Of a stretch of DNA of 64,000 bases, positions 36,152 to 45,171 are shown piece after piece (within the stretch, counting starts at the first letter, position 1; each line of letters starts with the position of its first letter). Position numbers and translations under genes: made by a program. Below the pieces are notes generated by a model that ran no database searches, was not told where the DNA came from, and was given only the letters and a program-made list of their open reading frames with translations. The stretch comes from Deltaproteobacteria bacterium (GTDB taxonomy: Bacteria; Desulfobacterota; JADFVX01): positions 1 to 64,000 of the forward strand of contig JAOUBX010000002.1 of the NCBI GenBank assembly GCA_029860075.1, in the 5' to 3' direction.

Positions 36152-36523
36152 TTAGCGTTCCAGGTATTTAACAATCAGGTTTTGAAGCTGCTCCGGCTTG
36201 AAGGGCTTAATCACATACTCATTGGCCCCAAGATCTATCCCTCTCCGGCGGTCCCTGTCACTCCCTTCCGTAGAGATAATAATAAGCGGGATTTCCTTAT
36301 ATTCTGAATTGGTTTTAACAAACTTGACCAGTTCGAGCCCGTTTATATCGGGCATATTAATATCGGTAAGAATGAGATCAAATTTCTTGTGAGGGAGTAT
36401 TTTTAATGCTTCAAAGCCATTTGATGTTTCAGTGACATCAACATCATCGAGGATTTCCACGGTAGAAACGATGAGTGAACGCATGGTTGAAGAATCTTCA
36501 ACAATCAGCACATTTTTTGCCAT
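36152..36523 (-). CDS. cheY: CheY-like response regulator
   Basis: 123 residues, receiver only. Acidic pair E9/D10, phospho-acceptor D54 (LTDINMPDING), T85, K106. It is directly upstream of cheA in the same transcript, the usual place of the cognate CheY. Confidence 0.93.
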   Translation of the reverse strand: MAKNVLIVEDSSTMRSLIVSTVEILDDVDVTETSNGFEALKILPHKKFDLILTDINMPDINGLELVKFVKTNSEYKEIPLIIISTEGSDRDRRRGIDLGANEYVIKPFKPEQLQNLIVKYLER

Positions 36524-36554
36524 TTACATTACCTTTCCAGGGTTGAAGATCAGA

Positions 36555-38393
36555 TCAGGCATGAGACATCTCACTTACTCTCCTTTCAAGAAGCGCCCTT
36601 TCCATGGCGACCCCCGCCTGCATAAGAAAGACATCCAGAGCCGAAGCATCACCAATTTCCTTATCTTCAGGCACATTGTCACAATAAAGAATGACGGCAA
36701 CCTTGTCATTGGCAATAATGGGGGCGGCGTAGGACTCGAAGGGATAATGGCCCCCAAGGTTATCTATAATATACCTGTTACCTTCCGTGTCTTCCAGTTT
36801 TTTTGTAATACTTCGTTGACTTTCTGTAACATCTTTCAATATGGAAGGGATGTCTTTTGAAATCTTCATGGAGCGCACCCGCTTTTCCGCTATCTCTCCT
36901 TTCAGTTCAATGCCGAACTGGCCAAGCCCTTCGAAGCCGTCACTTTTGGCAAGAAAAATGACGGACCTGTTCATAAGTTCACTTGCAAATCTGAGCGTAA
37001 GAAGCGTTATCTGCTTTCCGCCTTCGGGACCGTTTAATTCCTCTATCATCGATTTCAAAATGGATATGCCGGGGCTCGATGGAGGTTGCGCCGGCCCTTC
37101 ATCTTCAGGAAGAATCTCTCCAACGGCGGCAAACTCCTTTTCCAGTCCCACAGCAAGGTCAACAAGCCCTGACGCTTCAGCGGGAATACCCCCTTCTTCC
37201 TTTTTAAGTTCTCCTGAAAAAGCGGGTTCCAGAATAGAGGCAACTTTGTCAAGAAAACTCTCAACGGCGCCATGATCATACTCCGTACCGAATTGTGCTC
37301 TTTTGGGTTTATCTATGTAGGAATGAGCACCCATTTCGTCAGCCCTTTTTTCCGCATCACGGTTGACGTGGTCGGTCATGAGTATAACGGGTATATCGGG
37401 AAAGCCGCCCCTTAAGATTTCGAGCGTCTCAATGCCTCCAAGGATTCCCGTCCCGTCCATTCTCGGCATGATAAGGTCTGCAAGGACAACGACGGCGCCA
37501 TCTGTCGATCTTAGCTCACTGATTACATGAAGGGCTGATTCCGTCTTTTCCTGTACGATAGCATCATATCCCCTGCTGCTTAGCCCATCTCTGATAACAT
37601 TAAGTGTATTAGGATCATCATCGATAATGACAACGCCTTTATTGATATTATCTAAAGAAATTTCCTCTTTTACAGAAGGAACCGTCTCTTTCGGCTCTTC
37701 AGGCACAGTTTCCTCATGGAGGGCCTTTATTTCTTCACCGGAAATTTCGGGAAGGACTTCCTCAACAGGCTCCTCAGGAAAAACCTCTTCTGCAAAAGAC
37801 GGTTCCACCGGCGGGGGCGCTTCCACTGCCGGCGCTGCTTCCGGAACGGGCTCAGGGGCAGGCGCCGCCGCCCCGGCAGCAGCGCCGTCCCGCCTTAACT
37901 CATCCTGCAAGCGGGTGCCTTCCATTGCAATAAATTGTGGATTCATTCCATGCTCATAAACAAAAAAGTCGGCATCCGTCAAATATTCATCAACATCTTT
38001 TAATTCAAAATTAAAATTCCCTGATATCCATCCAAAAAGAGAATAAGCCGATTTTTCTATACAGCCTTTTTTGAATTCATCAATTTTATCCTGCTCGATG
38101 CCAAACTTCTCTGTTAATATATTATCCAGCTTTTCCCGGCGGCCACCTTCTTCATAAAGCCTGACAGTTTCGGAAGCCTGATCTGCGCCGAGCAACCCCC
38201 GTTCAACGAGAACACCGGCAAGGTCTTCGTTAATATCCGTTGAAAAGGCCCTGATAACCTGCCCGTCTTTAAAAACAAGCTTGCCTTCCTTATCAGGAGT
38301 ATTCAGAAAAAGGATACCGGATTTTCTGCTCAGGCTCACAATCTGAAGGATATCACCAAGTCCCAGGTCTTCAAGGTTACCGACTAAACTCAT
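36555..38393 (-). CDS. DUF4388 - receiver - GAF-like protein
   Basis: 612 residues. N terminus (about 1-150) is a DUF4388/PATAN-type domain (GNLEDLGLGDILQIVSLSRKSG...DGQVIRAF). An Ala/Pro/Glu-rich linker (about 175-245) follows, then a receiver about 250-385 (VVIIDDDPN, phospho-acceptor in LADLIMPRMDG) and a C-terminal GAF-like region. DUF4388 proteins are adaptors in two-component and chemosensory systems of delta-type bacteria. It is the first gene of this cheA-containing cluster. Confidence 0.8.
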   Translation of the reverse strand: MSLVGNLEDLGLGDILQIVSLSRKSGILFLNTPDKEGKLVFKDGQVIRAFSTDINEDLAGVLVERGLLGADQASETVRLYEEGGRREKLDNILTEKFGIEQDKIDEFKKGCIEKSAYSLFGWISGNFNFELKDVDEYLTDADFFVYEHGMNPQFIAMEGTRLQDELRRDGAAAGAAAPAPEPVPEAAPAVEAPPPVEPSFAEEVFPEEPVEEVLPEISGEEIKALHEETVPEEPKETVPSVKEEISLDNINKGVVIIDDDPNTLNVIRDGLSSRGYDAIVQEKTESALHVISELRSTDGAVVVLADLIMPRMDGTGILGGIETLEILRGGFPDIPVILMTDHVNRDAEKRADEMGAHSYIDKPKRAQFGTEYDHGAVESFLDKVASILEPAFSGELKKEEGGIPAEASGLVDLAVGLEKEFAAVGEILPEDEGPAQPPSSPGISILKSMIEELNGPEGGKQITLLTLRFASELMNRSVIFLAKSDGFEGLGQFGIELKGEIAEKRVRSMKISKDIPSILKDVTESQRSITKKLEDTEGNRYIIDNLGGHYPFESYAAPIIANDKVAVILYCDNVPEDKEIGDASALDVFLMQAGVAMERALLERRVSEMSHA

Positions 38394-38441
38394 TATTCTC
38401 CAAAATAATTAATCTCCTTTTTAAAAATACGGGCTAAAAAA

Positions 38442-39251
38442 TCAGGCAATCGCTTCATTCATGCTTCCTGTTCGGTAGCCCTCAATATCAAGTGAAATAT
38501 AACTAAAACCGTTCTCTTTAAATCCCTTGATAATGGCATCTCTCACAGGTGGAGAAAGAAACTTCTCAAAATCTTCAACTGTCGTCTCTATTCTTGCCAC
38601 ATCATCGTGAAACCTTACCCTGAATTGCCGGAAAGAAAGCGACCTGAGAATATCTTCACACTTTTCTACCCGCTTTACCCTGTCGTAGGTGATTCCCGTA
38701 CCATAGGGAAATCTCGATGACAAACAGGCAAAAGACGGTTTATTCCAGGTAGCAAGGCCCAGTTCTCTGCTTAAAAGTCTTATGTCCTCTTTTGTCATAC
38801 CGGCTTCAACAAGAGGACTCCTGACGCCGAGTTCCTTTGCTGCATCTCTTCCCGGCCTGTAATCACCTAAATCATCACAGTTAGCACCGTCAGCAACATG
38901 GGTATAACCGAGATCACCTGCCTTCTCTTTCAGCAATCCAAAAAGTTCACTCTTGCAAAAATAGCATCGTCTCGGACTGTTTTCAGAAAAACCGGAAATT
39001 TCCAGTTCATTTGATTCGATAACCTCATACCTGCATCCAATGAAAGAGGCCAGTTTTTTTGCTTCTTCAAACTCATGCCCCGGATAAGTGGGCGATGTTG
39101 CCGTAACGGCAAGCACCTTGTCACCCAGAATGTCGCTGCATACTTTTAGCAAAAAAGTACTGTCAACCCCTCCCGAAAAAGCAACAACAAGAGATCCCAT
39201 GTCTCGGACAAGGGTCTTTAATTTTTCATATTTCTCTTCAGGACTGCCCAT
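38442..39251 (-). CDS. larE: LarE-like ATP-dependent sacrificial sulfur transferase
   Basis: 269 residues. PP-loop AFSGGVDSTFLL, ATSPTYPGHE, ENSPRRCYFCK, and KPSFACLSSRFPYG, which contains the position equivalent to the LarE sulfur-donor Cys. LarE activates the nicotinic-acid derivative of the nickel-pincer cofactor of lactate racemase; no larA/B/C gene is in this window, so the substrate may differ. It starts 3 bp after the MnmA-like gene. Confidence 0.88.
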   Translation of the reverse strand: MGSPEEKYEKLKTLVRDMGSLVVAFSGGVDSTFLLKVCSDILGDKVLAVTATSPTYPGHEFEEAKKLASFIGCRYEVIESNELEISGFSENSPRRCYFCKSELFGLLKEKAGDLGYTHVADGANCDDLGDYRPGRDAAKELGVRSPLVEAGMTKEDIRLLSRELGLATWNKPSFACLSSRFPYGTGITYDRVKRVEKCEDILRSLSFRQFRVRFHDDVARIETTVEDFEKFLSPPVRDAIIKGFKENGFSYISLDIEGYRTGSMNEAIA

Positions 39252-39254
39252 GGA

Positions 39255-40265
39255 TCAACGCAGCCACATTCGATTGACGTCAGCCTCCGGCAATGGGCCG
39301 GAAACGGGGTAAATCCCCTCGCCACGGGGCGAATGGTACTTCACCTCGGCAACATCTCCCCCTTCAAATTTGCTGAAGCGCAGCATAAGCCCTCCGGCCA
39401 TTTCCATGATACCGTCATTATTTTCTCCGTCAATAAAAACGGTGGGACCTGAAAAATTATGAGGTGTCAGTAAGGTCCCCTTTCTCCCAATTGAAGCAAT
39501 TCGTCTGTTTTCCATTTCATTCCTTCCCACAACGGCCTTTGTATTTTCTCCCAGCCTGAAATGCCTTCCCACCGTCAACAGCTTAACATCGGTCCAACTC
39601 TGTTTTTCCTTATGACCGAAGGAATCCTTTAACCTTGAAGCAAAGTTCTTTTCCGTGAGCAGGCATCCTCCCGAAGCACAGGGGTAATCCTCGATTTTAT
39701 AATCGTCGGCAACCTTAATTTGCTCCTTCCTTGACCGGCCTTGTATGGAAAGCAGTTTTTCCCTATCGATAATGCCCGTCTTTTCCGGGATGGTAGGGGG
39801 GAGAAGCCCGGCAGAAAGGGGACGCAGGATAAGCCCTTCAAGGCCGCTTTCCCTTTCGATGAGAAACATGGGGTCCTTTCTCTGCGACATAGGTCTTTGT
39901 CCCAATACTTCTCCTGTAATGATAAAAGAAGCGCCACATTCTTCCATATACTTTTTCGCACTCTGAAATGTATAAATACGGCAGTCAACACAAGGATTCA
40001 TAGCGCTCCCATAACCGAACCTGGGGTTTTTAACCACATCGAGATAACCGAGATCCTTATGGACAACCTTAACCTCAATGCCAAGCTGACCGGCAGCCGT
40101 CTGCGCATGAGAATTGCAGCCGCCACCGGCCATATTGCCGTCGCAGAGGCAAAAAGGACTTTTAAAATTTAGGGCCACAACCTCTATCCCCTGTTCGACA
40201 ACAAGCTTGACGGCAAGTGTGCTGTCAAGGCCTCCCGACATAAGTGCAATAGCTTTTCTGTTCAT
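39255..40265 (-). CDS. PP-loop sulfurtransferase of the MnmA/ThiI-like type
   Basis: About 336 residues from ATG 40263-40265 with AAGGAG 4 bases upstream. PP-loop ALMSGGLDSTLAVK, a CDGNMAGGGC pair, NPCVDCRIYTF, and CASGGCLL further on: Cys-rich like tRNA thiolation enzymes. C-terminal part has WTDVKLLTVGRHFRL, a domain of unknown function seen in this subfamily. Likely tRNA or cofactor sulfur transfer with LarE. Own promoter (40331-40359). Confidence 0.8.
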   Translation of the reverse strand: MNRKAIALMSGGLDSTLAVKLVVEQGIEVVALNFKSPFCLCDGNMAGGGCNSHAQTAAGQLGIEVKVVHKDLGYLDVVKNPRFGYGSAMNPCVDCRIYTFQSAKKYMEECGASFIITGEVLGQRPMSQRKDPMFLIERESGLEGLILRPLSAGLLPPTIPEKTGIIDREKLLSIQGRSRKEQIKVADDYKIEDYPCASGGCLLTEKNFASRLKDSFGHKEKQSWTDVKLLTVGRHFRLGENTKAVVGRNEMENRRIASIGRKGTLLTPHNFSGPTVFIDGENNDGIMEMAGGLMLRFSKFEGGDVAEVKYHSPRGEGIYPVSGPLPEADVNRMWLR

Positions 40266-40330
40266 TTTCTCCTTAAATATTAACAATAAAAGATGGTCTA
40301 TGCAAAACAAGCAAACAAAGATAAATACCT

Positions 40331-40359
40331 ATAGTATTTAATTTTTAGGGCAGTGTCAA
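40331..40359 (-). promoter_or_regulatory. Sigma70 promoter for the MnmA-like/larE pair
   Basis: Minus strand TTGACA (40359-40354), 17-base spacer, TACTAT (40336-40331). The -35 is perfect. The start would be near 40324, about 59 bases before the ATG. It lies in the 120-180 bp gap after cheB. Confidence 0.72.
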
Positions 40360-40445
40360 AAGTTTTGTCCATCATTTGGCACAGGGAAAAGGGCGGTCAG
40401 GCTTCTTTAATAAAGGGTTCATCAATTAAATATCAACCCGGAAAG

Positions 40446-41486
40446 TCAGAGCAGATTAATGATGTGGTTCAAGATTTTTTCAAGAGGCAATGCAGCTTCA
40501 GCAAGCCCCGCCTGGATAACGGACCTTGGCATGCCGTATATTGTCGAAGTGGCCTCATCCTGGGCAAGTACCCTGCCGCCTGCTTTTTTTATAAGAGCAG
40601 CGCCCTTAGTACCGTCATCACCCATGCCGGTGAGGATAACACAGAGACTGTTTTTACCGTAAACAGATGCAATGGTTGCCAGAGATACATCGGCACAGGG
40701 CTTTAATGAACTCCCCGCCGGTTCTTTATCAAGCTTTATTTTTTTTTTCAATCCTCTTTTAAAAATCTTGAGATGCCACCCTCCGGGAGCAATATAGGCG
40801 CTTCCCGATGACAGGACATCACCGTCTTGCGCCTCTTTCACCTTTAAAGAACTCATCGAATCAAGGCTTGTTGCCAGAGACCGGGTAAAAAGCGGCGGCA
40901 TATGCTGAACGATGACAACAGGCATGGGAAAAGCGGCAGGAAGCAGTGGAATGATCTTGCCCAGCGCCTGAACACCACCGGTAGAGGAAGCGATAAAAAG
41001 AATCGATTCGCGGGGACTGTCCAGCTTGGCTCCTTTGGGCATTTTCAAAACTTGCCGGACTTCAACCCTTTTTTTCCTCATCCTGGCTTTTGCAAGTACC
41101 GAGGCAAGGACCTTTTCAATCAGTTCATCTCGAACAGCGGAAAGATCGAGAGACAAACAGCCCTGTGGTTTCGCCACAAAGTCGATGGCGCCCTTATTAA
41201 GCGCCTTAAGCGCGACATCCGCCCCTTTCTCCGTACAGCCGCTAAACATAATGACAGGCGTCGGTTTTATTTCCATGATTTTTTCCAGCGTTTCGAGACC
41301 GTTCATACCGGGGAGATTAAAGTCAAGCGTAATAACATCGGGATTAACACTGTCTAACATGCGTAATGCCTCCTCACCGCTTCCAAGAAGAGAAGCTACC
41401 TCTATCCTTGAATGAGAAGCCAGAATAGCAGCCGTCGCCTTTCTCATAAAGTTTGAATCATCAACAATCATTACTTTTACAGCCAC
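40446..41486 (-). CDS. cheB: Chemotaxis protein-glutamate methylesterase CheB (second copy)
   Basis: About 346 residues. The start is taken as GTG 41484-41486 (GCAGG 6-7 bases upstream): further upstream codons run into the terminator hairpin of the preceding kinase gene. Receiver (KVMIVDDSNFMRK, phospho-acceptor in TLDFNLPGMNG) and methylesterase with Ser in FIASSTGGVQ, His in VQHMPP, Asp in GMGDDGTKG. It differs from CheB1 in the ASSTGG and QDGD features but is full length. Its cheR partner would be either of the two in this window. Confidence 0.94.
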   Translation of the reverse strand: MAVKVMIVDDSNFMRKATAAILASHSRIEVASLLGSGEEALRMLDSVNPDVITLDFNLPGMNGLETLEKIMEIKPTPVIMFSGCTEKGADVALKALNKGAIDFVAKPQGCLSLDLSAVRDELIEKVLASVLAKARMRKKRVEVRQVLKMPKGAKLDSPRESILFIASSTGGVQALGKIIPLLPAAFPMPVVIVQHMPPLFTRSLATSLDSMSSLKVKEAQDGDVLSSGSAYIAPGGWHLKIFKRGLKKKIKLDKEPAGSSLKPCADVSLATIASVYGKNSLCVILTGMGDDGTKGAALIKKAGGRVLAQDEATSTIYGMPRSVIQAGLAEAALPLEKILNHIINLL

Positions 41487-41517
41487 AATTTTACCTGCCC
41501 TGAAATCCTTTAAAGAC

Positions 41518-41542
41518 AAAAAAAGGGGGAGGCGTTCCCCCC
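41518..41542 (-). terminator. Rho-independent terminator after the 523-aa kinase gene
   Basis: Minus strand: GGGGGA, 5-base loop, TCCCCC (41541-41525), then a run of seven U. 37 bp past the stop codon of 41579-43150. Confidence 0.88.
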
Positions 41543-41578
41543 TCAAGATAAAAAAATTTTCTCTCTGACAAAAAGCGC

Positions 41579-43150
41579 CTATACAACAGGGATGAAGACG
41601 GTAAATACGGCCCCAACGCCTTCCTGGCTTTCTATCTGGATCTTCCCCTGGTGCATCTCAACGATCCTTTTAACAAGCGCCAGTCCCAGTCCGATTCCTT
41701 CATAGCCTCTTGTCATGGAACTGTCAACCTGAAGGAAAGGCTCAAAGATTCTTTTCAACTTTTCATCATTAATGCCTATGCCGTTATCTTTTATAATAAA
41801 TTCTACATTCTTGCCGCTCTGTCTCGTTTCAAAACTCACATCGCCACCTTCAGGTGTAAACTTTACGGCATTTGTGAGTAAATGGTGAACCATGAGAAGC
41901 AATTTCTTCCTGGCACCGCTAATGTTGCCCAGGTTATCCTGGCAGACGACGGTACACTTGAGTCTGTTCTCTTTGGCATCTTCCATAAAGGGGTTCTCAA
42001 GCTCCCTTACTATCGATTCGGGTTCTATTAATTCAAACTTTTCCGTATGCTGCTCTTCCTGGAGAGAAAGCATTTCCAAAAGAGAATCAATAACAAAACC
42101 GAGGCGGCGGCTGCAATGATACATATCATTCATTATTTCAAACTGGGTGGGAGTCATCTTGCCGAGATCATTATTTAGAAAAAGTTCCAGATAGCCCATA
42201 ACCGGCGTAAGAGGGGTTCTCAATTCATGAGATACGGTCTGCATAAATTCATTTTTTAACCTGTCTATGCTCTTTAACTCTTCATTTGCTTCGGAAAGTT
42301 CCTGGGACTTTTCTTCCAGTTCGGCAGTCACATTTTCCAGGTTGCCATAGGAATTTCGAAGTTCATTATTCGCCTTCTGAAGCTCCACATAGTTTCGCTT
42401 CAATTCGTGGTCCCATTTTTCAAGATTGTCCATCATATCATTAAATCTTTCAGCCAGCCTGGACAGGTCATCATCATTGGGAACGTCCATTCTAAGGCCA
42501 AGGTCCCCGCTTTTTGCAACATCGTCGACAGAGTCGATGAACTTCTGAAAAGGTCCTAGAATTGTAGACCTCAGGTAAACAATGATAAGAACGGTACTGA
42601 TGATGATAACGGCAATACTCAGTATAATGATGATTTTGGTTATTTTCATGCCATAGCTGTCGGCAGCATAACTGTCGGTAATAATCTCTTCAGATATGTT
42701 ATCAACCTCTTGCATGGATTCGCTAATAATATCCCCCAGGCCGGATATGGCTTTTATTTTCTCTTTTTTATTTTTTTCATCTCCCGATAAGACAAATTCA
42801 TTAGCATCCTTTATGTAATCCGTAAAAGCGCTCTCAATTCTATCCCACTGAGCTTTAAGTTCCGGGGGGGCTTCATCTTTTGTCGTTTTTTTGAGCATTT
42901 CCTTCGACACCTCAGCGGTTTGCATGAATCTGCCAAGGTCTGCACTGTATCCCGCCTCATATTTATACAACTCTTCCCGGGATTTATTAAATTCAATAAG
43001 AAAGTAATGATAGTTTTTATGGTTTCTTTCCTTTTCAATAACCTTTTCATAATCGGAAAACATCGACATGGAAGTCCATAAAACAGAGGCGCTCATCCAT
43101 AGCACCAGGATAACCATTAATATTGCATAATTTCTTATTTTCTTTCTCAA
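41579..43150 (-). CDS. Membrane histidine kinase
   Basis: 523 residues. TM1 about 8-26, a periplasmic helical region to about 175, TM2 about 176-198, HAMP, coiled coil, HisKA (FMQTVSHELRTPLTPVMGY), and HATPase with LLTNAVKFTP, DNGIGI, EGIGLGLALVKRI. Classical sensor kinase, autophosphorylating on the His. No receiver attached. It is next to the HD-GYP regulator, a plausible partner. Confidence 0.9.
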   Translation of the reverse strand: MRKKIRNYAILMVILVLWMSASVLWTSMSMFSDYEKVIEKERNHKNYHYFLIEFNKSREELYKYEAGYSADLGRFMQTAEVSKEMLKKTTKDEAPPELKAQWDRIESAFTDYIKDANEFVLSGDEKNKKEKIKAISGLGDIISESMQEVDNISEEIITDSYAADSYGMKITKIIIILSIAVIIISTVLIIVYLRSTILGPFQKFIDSVDDVAKSGDLGLRMDVPNDDDLSRLAERFNDMMDNLEKWDHELKRNYVELQKANNELRNSYGNLENVTAELEEKSQELSEANEELKSIDRLKNEFMQTVSHELRTPLTPVMGYLELFLNNDLGKMTPTQFEIMNDMYHCSRRLGFVIDSLLEMLSLQEEQHTEKFELIEPESIVRELENPFMEDAKENRLKCTVVCQDNLGNISGARKKLLLMVHHLLTNAVKFTPEGGDVSFETRQSGKNVEFIIKDNGIGINDEKLKRIFEPFLQVDSSMTRGYEGIGLGLALVKRIVEMHQGKIQIESQEGVGAVFTVFIPVV

Positions 43151-43232
43151 GTTTCAGCCTTTTTGGTGTTGGTTAATATTTTTTAAAGTCATTGCATTTA
43201 GACTGTTTTTCATGAATTACTCCTGACGGCAC

Positions 43233-44624
43233 TTACAGATTATAAGCCTCTTCAAACATGCTTTCATTCTCAACGAGCGAAAGAAACACTTTCACCACAT
43301 GAGGGTCAAACTGTGTGCCGGCACACCTTTCCAGTTCATCCATAACAGGTATCATATCGATCTTGTCCCTGTAAGGCCTGTTCGATCTCATGGCATCAAA
43401 GGCATCAACGACAGAAATTATCCGTGCTTCGAGAGGGATACCCTCTTCCCTGAGTTTGTCGGGATAACCGGTGCCGTCATAGCGCTCATGATGATGCCTT
43501 ACGGCAGGTAAAAGGGAGGAAAGATATCTGACGGGCTTTAAAATGCTCTCACCGACAACAGGATGGCTCTTCATGATGCTCTGTTCTTCATCGGTCAGCC
43601 TTGAAGGTTTTTTAAGAATACTGTCATTGATTCCTATCTTTCCGATATCGTGAAGTCTCGACGCATGCCTTAACATTTCTACGAAGGATTTATCAAGCTT
43701 CATTGCCTTGGCCACTTCTATGGCAAACATGGTGACCCGCTCCGAATGCCCCCTTGTATACCTGTCCTTTGTCTCCAGGGCAAATACCATGGACTCAACA
43801 ATGCCGACAATATAATCAAGCTGTTCCCTGTTTTTCTTAAGCTCTCTTTCAAATTTCTTTTTAAGACTCTCTATGCTTCTTTTCCTTCTCTTTTGAAAAA
43901 GCTCACTCAACGTTTTTTCAAGTTCTCTTTCCGACAAAGGTTTAAAAAGACAATCGAAAGCGCCTTCCCTGATTACATTTTTTACCAATGAAATATCGTC
44001 ACTGTCGGCAAGAAAAATGATATCCGTACCGGGACTTCTTAAAGATATTTTCCTGATTAATTCGATAATATCCACATCTGCCACAGAAACATCTGCAACC
44101 CAAACATCGTACCGGTTCTTCGAAAGATGTGACAGGGCGTGCCTCAGCAATATACTTTCACAATAGCCGAATTCCCCGACCGCTTTTTCAAGCACTTTCA
44201 TTTCACTCCTGTTTTCCGCTGAAAGCAAGAGTTTAGGCACCCTGGAATCCTTCTCAACATTCTCCCTGGCATAGATTGAGCTTTCAACAGCCTGAAGGAG
44301 TTCACCCTTGGAGAAAGGCTTGACCAGATATTCACTAAGGCCTTTATCAAGCATTTCAGCCACCTGAAAATCCGTTCCATAGGTAGTCATGAGGATAATT
44401 TCCGTATTTACATCACACGCTTTTATATCAGATAAAATGGTCTCTCCCAGTATCTGCTGAAGAAGATAATCGAGAAGAATGACATGCGGTGAAAGAGAGC
44501 TTACCAGGGGCAAAAACTCCTCCGCATTTGAAGTAGCCGCAACCTGATAGCCCTCCAGAGTCAACATGGTAGAAACCATTTTAACGGTCTGTTTATCTTT
44601 GTCGGCAACAAGAATTCTTTTCAT
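43233..44624 (-). CDS. Double receiver plus HD-GYP cyclic-di-GMP phosphodiesterase
   Basis: 463 residues. Receiver 1 (about 1-120; ADKD pocket, phospho-acceptor in VILLDYLL), receiver 2 (about 140-250; acidic pocket replaced by SAEN, an Asp kept in VWVADVSV) and HD-GYP about 275-463 with LHDIGKIGI and HHERYDGTGYP. HD-GYP domains hydrolyse cyclic-di-GMP. This links the chemosensory locus to c-di-GMP output. Confidence 0.9.
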   Translation of the reverse strand: MKRILVADKDKQTVKMVSTMLTLEGYQVAATSNAEEFLPLVSSLSPHVILLDYLLQQILGETILSDIKACDVNTEIILMTTYGTDFQVAEMLDKGLSEYLVKPFSKGELLQAVESSIYARENVEKDSRVPKLLLSAENRSEMKVLEKAVGEFGYCESILLRHALSHLSKNRYDVWVADVSVADVDIIELIRKISLRSPGTDIIFLADSDDISLVKNVIREGAFDCLFKPLSERELEKTLSELFQKRRKRSIESLKKKFERELKKNREQLDYIVGIVESMVFALETKDRYTRGHSERVTMFAIEVAKAMKLDKSFVEMLRHASRLHDIGKIGINDSILKKPSRLTDEEQSIMKSHPVVGESILKPVRYLSSLLPAVRHHHERYDGTGYPDKLREEGIPLEARIISVVDAFDAMRSNRPYRDKIDMIPVMDELERCAGTQFDPHVVKVFLSLVENESMFEEAYNL

Positions 44625-44641
44625 AAAAAAACCTTATTCTC

Positions 44642-45013
44642 TTAAAGATACTTTTTTAATACTTCAAGAAATTTTGCCGTATTGAAGGGTTTGGTAATAT
44701 AATCATTGCACCCCGCCTCAAGCCCTGCTTTTTCATCCCGCTCCATGGCAAAAGCGGTAAGAGCAATAATGGGGGTATGGGCAAATTGTTTCATCTGCCG
44801 CAATTTTTTTGTGACTTCAAGACCATCGAGCCTCGGTATTTGTATATCCATCAGTATAATATCGGGCAAACTCTCTTGAGCCACTTCCAGAGCCTGTATA
44901 CCATCATAAGCCTCAACAATTTCACAATTTATAGGTTCCAGAACAAGCTTGAATAGTTTCAGATTCGATGGATTATCTTCGACAATCAATATTTTTTTTC
45001 TTTCATTATCCAC
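44642..45013 (-). CDS. Single-domain response regulator
   Basis: 123 residues beginning at GTG (AAAGAGGTG upstream). Receiver with E12/D13, phospho-acceptor D56 (LMDIQIPRLDG), T in ALTAF, K in ITKPF. It is between two kinase-related genes, most like the single receivers of hybrid pathways. Confidence 0.9.
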   Translation of the reverse strand: MDNERKKILIVEDNPSNLKLFKLVLEPINCEIVEAYDGIQALEVAQESLPDIILMDIQIPRLDGLEVTKKLRQMKQFAHTPIIALTAFAMERDEKAGLEAGCNDYITKPFNTAKFLEVLKKYL

Positions 45014-45140
45014 TTTTCACCTCTTTACTATTTAGCGTTCAATTCATTTTGTAATAAATATAAATCCATATCCATTCCCGGGGCCGGAGATTCAACCATT
45101 GACAAGGCCCGGAGCCTTTCGGACTCAGGTCAAGTCTGCT

Positions 45141-45162
45141 GCGGGAAAGTTCTTTCCCCCGC
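45141..45162. other. Hairpin in the kinase-receiver gap
   Basis: GCGGGAAAG, TT loop, CTTTCCC, CC bulge, GC. It is strong but has no U run on either strand, so I do not call it a terminator. An attenuator or mRNA processing site is possible. Confidence 0.35.
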
Positions 45163-45171
45163 TGCGGTCTC

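Noticed and set aside
45141-45162. Terminator after the 927-aa kinase
   Set aside because: Strong stem but no U run on the transcript; kept only as a hairpin.
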